Shown here one piece after another: positions 1-6,169 of a DNA stretch of 7,754 nucleotides. Position numbers and translations under genes: made by a program. The notes beneath the pieces are model-generated. The model worked only from the letters and a program-made list of their open reading frames with translations, was not told the origin of the DNA and did no database searches. Numbering within the stretch: the stretch's first letter is position 1; each line of letters opens with the position of its first letter. Origin of the DNA: Phycisphaerales bacterium (GTDB lineage: Bacteria; Planctomycetota; Phycisphaerae; Phycisphaerales; SM1A02); the NCBI GenBank assembly GCA_020427625.1, contig JAGQOI010000484.1, forward strand, positions 1 through 7,754, given 5' to 3'.

Positions 1-4
1 CGTC

Positions 5-994
5 ATGTCTGACTCCCCGCTCAACGTCGGCGCCGAACTCCTCCCCGAATCCTCGACTTCCCGGGGCGCCATGCTCCGCATGCGCATCATCAACCTCGTC
101 GCGGTCCTCCTGCCGTTCGCCGGACTCGTTGCCGCGATCGTGCTCCTCTGGGGTCCCGCGTTCAACTGGCTCTACCTCGCGCTGCTCGTTGGCATGTATC
201 TCTCGACCGCCGTCGGCATCACCGTCGGGTATCACCGGCTGTTCACGCACCGCAGCTTCCGAACGCCGCGCCCGGTCGCGGCCGTGCTCGCGGCCCTCGG
301 CTCGATGGCCGTCGAAGGTCCGCTGCTCCATTGGGTCGCGACCCACCGCAAGCATCACCAGCACAGCGACGATCACGACGATCCCCATTCGCCCCACGGG
401 CACGCCGAGGGCGTCATCGGCTTCATCCAGGGCCTCTGGCACGCCCACATGGGCTGGATCTTCCGCGCCAACACCACCGGGCTCTCCCGGTACGTCCGCG
501 ACTTCCGCAACGACCGGCTCGTCCGCTGGATGAGCGGGCTGTTCCCGCTGTGGGTGCTCGTCGGCCTGCTCGTCCCGGCCGCGATCGGCGGCCTGGTCAC
601 CGGCACCTGGATGGGCGTCCTCCTCGGGTTCATCTGGGGCGGACTCGTCCGCATCTTCCTCGTGCATCACGTCACGTGGAGCATCAACTCCGTCTGTCAC
701 CTCTGGGGCTCACGACCGTACCGCAGTCACGACGAGAGCCGCAACAACGCCATCTTCGGCGTCCTCGCCCTCGGTGAAGGCTGGCACAACAACCATCACG
801 CGTTCCCGACGTCCGCGCGGCACGGTCTGCGCTGGTGGCAGATCGACATGAGCTACATGTTCATCCGCGGCCTCGGGCTCGTCGGTCTCGCCCGCGACAT
901 CCGCGTGCCGACGCGCGCCCGCATGGAGTCCAAGCGCCGCGACGTCCCGCCGGGACGACACGACGCGACCAAGTCTCACGACGCGTCGAGCTGA
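5..994 (+). CDS. Membrane acyl-CoA/acyl-lipid desaturase (delta-9 type fatty acid desaturase)
   Basis: This is a 329-residue di-iron membrane desaturase, expected to insert a cis double bond into a saturated acyl chain (probably delta-9) and so adjust membrane fluidity. The three family histidine boxes are present: HRLFTH at residues 77-82, HRKHH at 114-118 and HNNHH at 261-265. An extra His pair lies at 221-222 in VHHVTWSINS, as in stearoyl-CoA desaturase-like proteins. Hydrophobic segments lie around residues 29-49, 54-73, 178-197 and 202-220. The length is normal for bacterial members. The ATG at position 5 is the first available start, but only four bases precede it, so no ribosome site can be judged; ATG at 71 (residue 23) is an alternative. 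The last 19 bp overlap the 3' end of the convergent desulfhydrase gene. The His-rich stretch after box two (HQHSDDHDDPHSPHGH) is typical. The family is secure; substrate and exact position are inferred. Confidence 0.93.
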   Translation: MSDSPLNVGAELLPESSTSRGAMLRMRIINLVAVLLPFAGLVAAIVLLWGPAFNWLYLALLVGMYLSTAVGITVGYHRLFTHRSFRTPRPVAAVLAALGSMAVEGPLLHWVATHRKHHQHSDDHDDPHSPHGHAEGVIGFIQGLWHAHMGWIFRANTTGLSRYVRDFRNDRLVRWMSGLFPLWVLVGLLVPAAIGGLVTGTWMGVLLGFIWGGLVRIFLVHHVTWSINSVCHLWGSRPYRSHDESRNNAIFGVLALGEGWHNNHHAFPTSARHGLRWWQIDMSYMFIRGLGLVGLARDIRVPTRARMESKRRDVPPGRHDATKSHDASS

Positions 995-2103
995 CCCGTC
1001 TTCGCGAACCGCACCAGGCGGTCGAGGCACGGCGCCAGGTCCAGGCCCTGCGCCTCGACCCACGCGTCGTCGTAGTACGTGTCGAGATACCGGTCGCCGC
1101 CGTCGCAGATCATCGTGACGACGCTGCCGCGCTCGCCACGAGCCGCCATGTCCGCGATGATCGTCGCCGCGGCATACATGTTCGTGCCCGTCGACCCGCC
1201 GCAGCGCCGGCCGAGCACGGTCTCCAGCCAGCGCATCGTCGACAGACTCGATGCGTCCGGCACCCGGATCATCGCGTCGATCACCTCCGGCAGGAACGAC
1301 GGCTCGACCCGCGGGCGCCCGATGCCCTCGATCCGCGACATCCGCGCCGACCGCAGCGTCGCGTCGCCCGTGCGGAAGTAGTCGTAGAACACCGAATGCT
1401 CCGGATCGGCGACGCACAGACGCGTCGTGGACTCGTGCGCCGGCCGGTAGCGGAGGTACCGACCGATCGTCGCCGATGTGCCGCCCGTGCCCGCGCTCGT
1501 GACGATCCAGCGCGGCACCGGGTGACGTTCCATCGCCATCTGCGTGAACAGGCTCTCGGCGATGTTGTTGTTGCCGCGCCAATCCGTCGCCCGTTCGGCG
1601 GTCGTGAACTGGTCCATGTTGTGTCCGTCGATGCGTTCGGCGAGTTGAGCCGCCTCGTCGTACATGCGTTCGGCGGGCACGCGTCGGCACTCGCCGCCGT
1701 AGAACTCGATCTGCTCGCACTTCTCGCGCGCCGTTCCGTCGGGCACGACCGCGATGAACGGCAGGCCGAGGAAGCGCGCGAAGTACGCCTCGGAAATCGC
1801 CGTGCTGCCCGAGGACGCCTCGATGATCGGCGTCCCCCGCCGAATCCGCCCGTTGCAGAGCCCGTACAGGAACAGCGAGCGCGCCAGGCGGTGCTTCAGA
1901 CTGCCCGACGGATGCGTCGACTCGTCCTTGAGGTACAGATCGATCCCCCGCAGGCACGGCAGTTCGACCTTCACGAGGTGCGTGTCCGCCGACCGGTTCG
2001 CGTCGGCGTTGATGCGGTCCACCGCGTCGATGACCCAGTCGCGGTCCGACGAGGACAGGGCGTTGAGCAGCATCGGTTCGGCATGCATCGTCACGGGCGG
2101 CAC
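976..2103 (-). CDS. cds1: PLP-dependent L-cysteine desulfhydrase, Cds1-like (cysteine synthase superfamily)
   Basis: A 375-residue fold-type II PLP enzyme. It resembles my memory of mycobacterial Cds1, which breaks L-cysteine into H2S, pyruvate and ammonia. Shared stretches are RSADTHL (37-43), SGSLKHRLARSLFLY (66-80), ASSGSTAISEAYF (96-108), DQFTTAERATDWRGNNNIAES (from 164), GTGGTSATIGRY (205-216), SRIEGIGRPRVEPSFLP (256-272) and GDRYLDTYYDDAWV (336-349). K70 is the expected PLP-binding lysine, SSGST (97-101) would hold substrate and GTGGTS (205-210) the PLP phosphate. The start is uncertain: GTG at 2103 gives the longest form. ATG at 2088 (residue 6) or 2073 (residue 11) are alternatives and lose nothing conserved. 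It lies 13 bp after the ribB-type gene on the same strand, so co-transcription is likely. Its 3' end overlaps the convergent desaturase by 19 bp. A cysteine synthase role is less likely given the long Cds1-specific matches, but cannot be excluded from sequence. Confidence 0.88.
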   Translation of the reverse strand: MPPVTMHAEPMLLNALSSSDRDWVIDAVDRINADANRSADTHLVKVELPCLRGIDLYLKDESTHPSGSLKHRLARSLFLYGLCNGRIRRGTPIIEASSGSTAISEAYFARFLGLPFIAVVPDGTAREKCEQIEFYGGECRRVPAERMYDEAAQLAERIDGHNMDQFTTAERATDWRGNNNIAESLFTQMAMERHPVPRWIVTSAGTGGTSATIGRYLRYRPAHESTTRLCVADPEHSVFYDYFRTGDATLRSARMSRIEGIGRPRVEPSFLPEVIDAMIRVPDASSLSTMRWLETVLGRRCGGSTGTNMYAAATIIADMAARGERGSVVTMICDGGDRYLDTYYDDAWVEAQGLDLAPCLDRLVRFAKTGQLDAS

Positions 2104-2116
2104 CTCATCTCGCTCG

Positions 2117-3310
2117 TCACTCCGGAATCGGCAGTTGCTCGACGATCTCCAGGCCGAAGCCGCCGAGACCCGGCAGATGCTTCGGCGTGTTCGTGAGCAG
2201 ACGCAGGCGCCGCAGGCCGAGATCGCGGAGGATCTGTCCGCCGATGCCGAAGTCGCGCTGGTCCATCGGACGCGCCTTCGCCGCCAGACCGTCCGTGCGC
2301 GTGAGATCCGGCGCGTTCACGTCGTCCGACGCCGGACGCGAGATCTTCTGCAGACGATCACGCAACCCGTCGCCCACGCCCTCCGGACGAAGGTAGACGA
2401 GCACGCCGCGACCGGCCGCCTGGATCGCCCGCATCGACGCCCGCAGCGAACGCCCGGTCGGATGCGCGGCATCCTCGAAGATGTCGCCCAGCAGATCCCG
2501 CCGATGCATCCGCACGAGCACCGGTTCGTCGATCTCCGTCCGCTGACCCACGTCGCCCACCGTCAGCGCGAGGTGCGGCAGGGGGTCGATCGGACTCTGG
2601 TACGCGATGAGCGTGAACCGTCCGTGCGGCGTGTCGAGCGGCGTGCCCGCGACGGGCTCGAGTCGCTCCACCATGTGCTCGCGCTCGAGTCGATGCTCGA
2701 TGATCTGCTCGACGGAGCACATCTTCAGCCCGTGCTTCGCGCACATGACCTCGAGCTGGGGTCGACGCGCCATCGTGCCGTCCTCGTTGACGATCTCGAT
2801 GAGCACCGCCGCCGGGTAGAGCCCGGCCAGTCGGGCGAGGTCGACCGATCCCTCGGTCTGACCCGTGCGCACGAGCACGCCACCGTCGCGGGCGCGCAGC
2901 GGGTTGATGTGACCCGGGCGCACGAAGTCGTCGGGCGTCGCCTCCGGCCGGATCATGAGTCGGATCGTCGTCGCGCGATCGAGCGCCGAGATGCCCGTGC
3001 CGACGCCGTGCTTCGGGTGTCCGTCGATGCTCACCGTGAGCGGCGTCCCCCGCAGGCTCGTGTTCACGGCCGTCTGCGGACCGAGATCGAGGCGATCGCA
3101 GTCCGCGGCGGTCAGCGGCACGCAGAGATAGCCGCCGCCGACGCGGGTCATGAAGTTGATGAGTTCCGGCGTGATCATCTCGGCCGCGCAGATGAAGTCG
3201 CCTTCGTTCTCGCGATCCTCGTTGTCGACGAGGATGATGATCTTCCCGGCGCGCAGGTCGTCGAGGATCTCGGAAATGGGAGACAGCGGCATGGTCGACA
3301 GGCCCTTCAT
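2117..3310 (-). CDS. ribB: 3,4-dihydroxy-2-butanone 4-phosphate synthase with degenerate GTP cyclohydrolase II-like domain (RibBX-type)
   Basis: A 397-residue cytoplasmic protein of riboflavin synthesis. Residues 8-212 form the RibB domain, which converts ribulose 5-phosphate to 3,4-dihydroxy-2-butanone 4-phosphate. It shows EDRENEGD (31-38), GTGISALDRATTI (104-116), RPGHINPLRARDGGVL (131-146) and NEDGTMAR (175-182). Residues 213-397 align with GTP cyclohydrolase II (RibA) and end well conserved: RDFGIGGQILRDLG (352-365), LLTNTPKHLPGL (371-382). The catalytic zinc site is gone. The usual VHSECLTGD...LRCDCG reads MHRRDLLGD...AHPTGR, with no cysteine, and QEGRGIGL reads PEGVGDGL (310-317). This domain is therefore probably not a cyclohydrolase. 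In the RibB half, GHTEA, whose His is a metal ligand, reads GQTEG (150-154). I believe relatives also carry this but cannot check. The start may be ATG at 3310 or at 3292 (residue 7); the latter has AAGGG upstream. It is probably co-transcribed with the desulfhydrase gene 13 bp downstream. Confidence 0.9.
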   Translation of the reverse strand: MKGLSTMPLSPISEILDDLRAGKIIILVDNEDRENEGDFICAAEMITPELINFMTRVGGGYLCVPLTAADCDRLDLGPQTAVNTSLRGTPLTVSIDGHPKHGVGTGISALDRATTIRLMIRPEATPDDFVRPGHINPLRARDGGVLVRTGQTEGSVDLARLAGLYPAAVLIEIVNEDGTMARRPQLEVMCAKHGLKMCSVEQIIEHRLEREHMVERLEPVAGTPLDTPHGRFTLIAYQSPIDPLPHLALTVGDVGQRTEIDEPVLVRMHRRDLLGDIFEDAAHPTGRSLRASMRAIQAAGRGVLVYLRPEGVGDGLRDRLQKISRPASDDVNAPDLTRTDGLAAKARPMDQRDFGIGGQILRDLGLRRLRLLTNTPKHLPGLGGFGLEIVEQLPIPE

Positions 3311-3326
3311 CGGGGTTGGATCGTCC

Positions 3327-3332
3327 AGTGTA
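3327..3332 (-). promoter_or_regulatory. Possible -10 box (TACACT) of the ribB-type gene
   Basis: On the minus strand TACACT lies 16 bases before the ATG at 3310. A start about 7 bases downstream would give a very short leader. No convincing -35 is visible; the 17-bp-spaced position would fall on the edge of the neighbouring repeat element (TGGTGA). The same CG-N-TACACTG pattern precedes the methyltransferase gene at 7224-7229, which is the main support. Confidence 0.35.
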
Positions 3333-3348
3333 CGACGAGCGGATCGGG

Positions 3349-3498
3349 TTCACCACGGAGGCACGGAGGGCACGGAGAGGAATCGAAATGGGTTCGGAAT
3401 CGCGATGCGGCCGCCCGATCGATCGAACGCGACCCGCGTCACCGTTCCGAACCCAGGTCCCTGTCTTCGCTCCGTGTCCTCCGTGCCTCCGTGGTGAA
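3349..3498 (-). repeat. Dispersed inverted-repeat element, copy A
   Basis: This 150-bp element fills much of the 327-bp divergent gap (3311-3637) between the ribB-type gene and the secreted-protein gene. Its 29-bp ends (3349-3377 and 3470-3498) are inverted repeats with one mismatch by hand count. They begin TTCACCACGGAGGCACGGAG and consist of a drifting 8-9-bp unit, CACGGAGG. Inside is a second, perfect 11-bp inverted pair, TGGGTTCGGAA (3389-3399) and TTCCGAACCCA (3445-3455). Read on the minus strand it matches the polarity of the other copies: a G-run (GGGGG, just outside 3498) at one end and TCCGAACCC near the other. The interior differs from copies B and D apart from short shared blocks (CGGCCGC, TCCGAACCC). 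No protein is encoded. Confidence 0.85.
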
Positions 3499-3579
3499 AA
3501 CCCCCGGATTCCCGCTCCCACGGCGCCGATCGCGCATCCGGTGAGGCGGCCGGATCGCATCCGACGACCCGGTCGCTCG

Positions 3580-3585
3580 TAGAAT
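3580..3585 (+). promoter_or_regulatory. Possible -10 box (TAGAAT) of the secreted Asp-box protein gene
   Basis: TAGAAT stands out in very GC-rich DNA and lies 52 bases before the ATG at 3638, just downstream of repeat copy A. No clear -35 is present at 16-18 bp spacing. This is a weak prediction from pattern and position only. Confidence 0.35.
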
Positions 3586-3622
3586 CGTCGGAGGTCGTCC
3601 GCCCGCCGGCCTCCACTTGAGC

Positions 3623-3628
3623 GAGGAG
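3623..3628 (+). promoter_or_regulatory. Ribosome binding site GAGGAG that decides the start at 3638
   Basis: GAGGAG ends nine bases before ATG at 3638. The reading frame also opens with a TTG at 3617, but that codon lies before this site, so translation is best placed at the ATG. The ATG also gives a clean signal peptide at the N-terminus. Confidence 0.8.
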
Positions 3629-3637
3629 ACTTCCACC

Positions 3638-5386
3638 ATGACGCATCGTTCCCTGCCCGCGGCGACCGCCGCCGTGTCCGTCGCCGCGCTGGTCGCGAGT
3701 CTCGGCGTCTCGACCGTTCTCGTGGCTCAGCCCGCGCCGTTGCGACCGGGACACCTCGAGAAGCCGGACGATCCCTACCAGGCGCCCGGTCCTCGCCCGG
3801 GCGGCCTCGCGACGGGCGGGCCGGTCATCTTCAACGGGTTCACGCACGTGCAGGTGAATGTCGACGGGCTCGGCGCGAACATCCCCGGCGACGCCGCGAA
3901 CGAGCCGTCCATCGCGGTCGACCCTCTCGCGCCGAACCGCCTCACCGTCGGGTGGCGTCAGTTCGACGCGATCAACTCCAACTTCCGCCAGGCGGGTTGG
4001 GCGTATTCGCACGACGGCGGACGGACGTGGACGTTTCCCGGACGGATCCAGCCGGGCGTGTTCCGCAGCGATCCCGTGCTCGCCGCCGGCGCCGACGGGC
4101 TGTTCTACTACTACAGCCTGCGGGGCAACTTCCTCTGCGACATGTTCATCTCCGCCGACGGCGGCCAGTCGTGGACCGGTCCCTTCGCGGCCTTCGGCGG
4201 CGACAAGCAGTGGTTCTCGATCGACACGACCGGGGGTGGATCGCAGGGCCAGATCTATGCCGCGTGGAGCATCTTCGCCGGCTGCTGCGGCACGAACACG
4301 TTCATCCGCAGCATCGACGGCGGCATGACGTTCGCCTCGCCGATCATGATTCCGCAGACGCCGATCTTCGGCACGACCACGATCGCGCCGAACGGCACCG
4401 TGTTCGTCGGCGGCGTCGACCCCACGGACTTCTCCAACTTCGCCGTCGCCCGCTCGTCGAATGCGCCGAATCCCGGCGAGTCGCCGGTGTTCGAGTTCTC
4501 CACCTCCGTCGATCTCGGCGGCACGCTGACGCTGTCGGCGGGCCCGAATCCCGGCGGTCTGCTCGGACAGGTCTGGCTGGCCGCGAGTCACGACCCGAAT
4601 CGCGCCGGGCATCTGTACATGCTGGCGTCCGTCGACCCGCCGGGTCCGGACCCGCTCGACGTGCACTTCGTGCGCAGCGAGGACAACGGTTCGACGTGGT
4701 CCGCACCGGTGCAGGTGAGCGTCGAGGCGACGGGCATCGGCGGCGCGCCGCCGCAGTGGCAGTGGTTCGGCACGCTCGGCGTCGCGCCGAACGGACGTCT
4801 CGACGTCGTCTACAACGACACCGGCGTCACGCCGGATCCGACCGAGTCGGCGCTGTACTACACGTGGTCCGTCGACGAGGGCGACACGTGGTCGCCGCCC
4901 GTGCAGGTGAGTCCCGCGTTCGACCAGCACGTCGGCTATCCGCAGCAGATGAAGCTCGGCGACTACTACCAGGTCGTGTCGGACGACGTCGGCGCGCACG
5001 TGATCTGGGCCGCGACGTTCAACGGCGAGCAGGACGTGTACTACGTTCGACTCGGCGACTACGACTGCAACGGCAACGGCATCGGCGACGAGGTTGATCT
5101 GCGCGCCGGCACGAGCGCGGACTGCAACGACAACGGCATCCCCGATTCGTGCGAGATCGCGGCCGGCACCGTCGAGGACGTCGACGGCGACGGCGTGCCC
5201 GACGAGTGCGTCGCGCGCTGCGAGGCGGACCTCGACGGCGACGGCATCGTCGGCCCGACCGACCTCGCGGCCCTGCTCGCCGCCTGGGGCACGAATCCCG
5301 CCGGCCCGCCAGACTTCAACGCCGACGGCGACGTCGGCCCGTCGGACCTCGCGACCCTGCTCGCCGCCTGGGGGCCGTGCTCGTAG
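3638..5386 (+). CDS. Secreted Asp-box (BNR/sialidase-like) repeat protein with C-terminal dockerin-like calcium motifs
   Basis: A 582-residue exported protein. Residues 1-30 look like a signal peptide, with a hydrophobic stretch at about 9-29 and likely cleavage near VLVA-QPA. Five Asp-box motifs (SxDxGxTW) mark a beta-propeller: SHDGGRTW 124-131, SADGGQSW 172-179, SIDGGMTF 225-232, SEDNGSTW 347-354 and SVDEGDTW 411-418. The C-terminus carries Asp/Asn-rich calcium-type motifs: DCNGNGIGDEVDLRAG (476-491), DCNDNGIPDSCEIAAG (495-510) and DVDGDGVPDEC (514-524). Two dockerin-like units follow, DLDGDGIVGPTDLAALLAAW (from 531) and DFNADGDVGPSDLATLLAAW (from 559). Such tails are common on Phycisphaerae surface or secreted proteins. 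Sialidase activity is not supported: I see no FRIP-type Arg motif, so a binding or structural role is as likely. The start rests on GAGGAG at 3623-3628. The gene is probably monocistronic; repeat copy B begins 9 bp after its stop. Confidence 0.92.
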   Translation: MTHRSLPAATAAVSVAALVASLGVSTVLVAQPAPLRPGHLEKPDDPYQAPGPRPGGLATGGPVIFNGFTHVQVNVDGLGANIPGDAANEPSIAVDPLAPNRLTVGWRQFDAINSNFRQAGWAYSHDGGRTWTFPGRIQPGVFRSDPVLAAGADGLFYYYSLRGNFLCDMFISADGGQSWTGPFAAFGGDKQWFSIDTTGGGSQGQIYAAWSIFAGCCGTNTFIRSIDGGMTFASPIMIPQTPIFGTTTIAPNGTVFVGGVDPTDFSNFAVARSSNAPNPGESPVFEFSTSVDLGGTLTLSAGPNPGGLLGQVWLAASHDPNRAGHLYMLASVDPPGPDPLDVHFVRSEDNGSTWSAPVQVSVEATGIGGAPPQWQWFGTLGVAPNGRLDVVYNDTGVTPDPTESALYYTWSVDEGDTWSPPVQVSPAFDQHVGYPQQMKLGDYYQVVSDDVGAHVIWAATFNGEQDVYYVRLGDYDCNGNGIGDEVDLRAGTSADCNDNGIPDSCEIAAGTVEDVDGDGVPDECVARCEADLDGDGIVGPTDLAALLAAWGTNPAGPPDFNADGDVGPSDLATLLAAWGPCS

Positions 5387-5395
5387 GGGGGGGGA

Positions 5396-5545
5396 TTCAC
5401 CACGGAGGCACGAAGGCACGGAGAGGAACTCGAATTGGTTTGAAGAAGAAGACCTGTGGCACGGCCGCGCGTCGGCCGGTGTTGATCACATCGGACCTCT
5501 CCGCTCCGAACCCGATTCAAGATCTACTTCGTGTCTCCGTGGTGA
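5396..5545 (+). repeat. Dispersed inverted-repeat element, copy B
   Basis: This 150-bp element begins 9 bp after the stop of the secreted-protein gene, preceded by a run of nine G (5386-5394). The left arm is 5396-5423. The right arm (5528-5545) is one 8-9-bp unit shorter, and its inverse matches the left arm with one mismatch over about 18-19 bases. The core 5439-5524 matches the reverse complement of copy D (6200-6285) at about 74 of 86 positions without gaps. TCCGAACCC is at 5505-5513. The element overlaps the 3' end of the minus-strand membrane-protein gene, supplying its last 19 codons and stop. Lying between convergent gene ends, its arms could fold into a hairpin that acts as a bidirectional terminator; that is inference. 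Confidence 0.88.
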
Positions 5546-6082
5546 TCTTCCGCGAACGGCGCCCACGATCGTCGCACAGGCGAGCAACGCGAGGCCGAGG
5601 TCGCGCAGGATCGTCGCAGACCAGAAGATGCCGTCGCTGGGGTGGCGATGAAACATGATCATCGTCGCTCCGGTCGAATCCCGCTCGCCGATCGTGAGTT
5701 CGGCCTGCTCGCCATACCCGAACGTCTCGCCCAGGATCGTGCGCAGTTGATCCGACCACGCTTCGCGAGGCCATTCGCGCGCCGTTCGGGACGTGCATGT
5801 GATCCGGGCGACGAATGTCTGCCGCGGCACCAGTCCCCAAGCCGTCGACGCGACGAGGCGCCGATGCCGACAGCGGCACTCCAATTCGGCCGCGTCCGGC
5901 GCCCCATCGCGAGCGCTCGGCACGCGTGCGTCGAGTTGACCGTCATGCTCCGTCGCGACGATCGTCAGAGCGCGATCCCGGGAGCCGAGATACGGATTCG
6001 TCATCACCAGCGATGCCAGGAACAGCGCCGCGCCCGCCGCCGCCAGGAACACGATCCACCGCGACCGAACACCACCACCCAT
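5486..6082 (-). CDS. Hypothetical two-helix membrane protein with a repeat-derived C-terminal tail
   Basis: I do not recognise this 198-residue protein. Residues 9-27 (WIVFLAAAGAALFLASLVM) form an N-terminal membrane helix or uncleaved signal anchor after Arg-5 and Arg-7. Residues 28-155 form a polar domain, probably outside the membrane, with Cys at 69, 71 and 96. Residues 158-176 (ILRDLGLALLACATIVGAV) form a second helix. Residues 180-198 and the stop lie inside repeat copy B, so the original C-terminus was probably replaced or extended when the repeat arrived. The frame stays open upstream to 6193, but that part translates repeat copy C and is not credible. ATG at 6082 is preferred because GAGG ends seven bases before it; ATG at 6088 (two residues longer) is possible but sits almost on the ribosome site. 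Codon use and the paired helices support a real gene. The leader abuts repeat fragment C. Confidence 0.68.
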   Translation of the reverse strand: MGGGVRSRWIVFLAAAGAALFLASLVMTNPYLGSRDRALTIVATEHDGQLDARVPSARDGAPDAAELECRCRHRRLVASTAWGLVPRQTFVARITCTSRTAREWPREAWSDQLRTILGETFGYGEQAELTIGERDSTGATMIMFHRHPSDGIFWSATILRDLGLALLACATIVGAVRGRSPRRHEVDLESGSERRGPM

Positions 6083-6103
6083 GGTCATCCCTCGCCCCAA
6101 CGC

Positions 6104-6156
6104 CTCCGCTCCGAACCCAATCCATTTCCCTCCGTGCCTCGGTGCCTTCGTGGTGA
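6104..6156 (+). repeat. Dispersed inverted-repeat element, fragment C (one end only)
   Basis: This is the 3' portion of the same family. CTCCGCTCCGAACCC (6104-6118) is identical to 5499-5513 in copy B. It is followed after a short spacer by an arm of CTCCGTG-type units ending CGTGGTGA (6130-6156). The rest of the element is absent: immediately to the left are the ribosome site and start of the membrane-protein gene. The fragment is therefore truncated, and it forms the upstream leader of that gene on the minus strand. Confidence 0.75.
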
Positions 6157-6169
6157 CCACCTCGATCGA

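Noticed and set aside
710..2196. Long open frames on both strands across the desaturase end and the desulfhydrase gene
   Set aside because: They are Arg- and Pro-rich shadows in alternative frames without recognisable domains. The minus-strand frame at 976-2103 carries full Cds1-like motifs.
3311..3348. FMN riboswitch before the riboflavin gene
   Set aside because: Only 38 bp separate the ATG at 3310 from repeat copy A, and no conserved RFN-type sequence is present there or within the element.
1754..3544. Plus-strand 596-codon frame opposite the riboflavin gene
   Set aside because: Its composition is dominated by Arg, His and Val and it shows no motif; it is antisense to the clearly conserved RibB/RibA-like protein.
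3350..5419. Minus-strand open frame of 689 codons opposite the secreted-protein gene
   Set aside because: Its product is a low-complexity Arg/Ala/Val/Asp-rich sequence without motifs, typical of an antisense frame in high-GC DNA, and both ends translate repeat copies A and B. The plus strand carries a signal peptide, Asp-boxes and calcium motifs.
5396..5660. Small plus-strand proteins in and after copy B
   Set aside because: The frames consist of repeat translations (HHGGTKARRGT type) and antisense of the membrane-protein gene, with no start signal or conserved feature.
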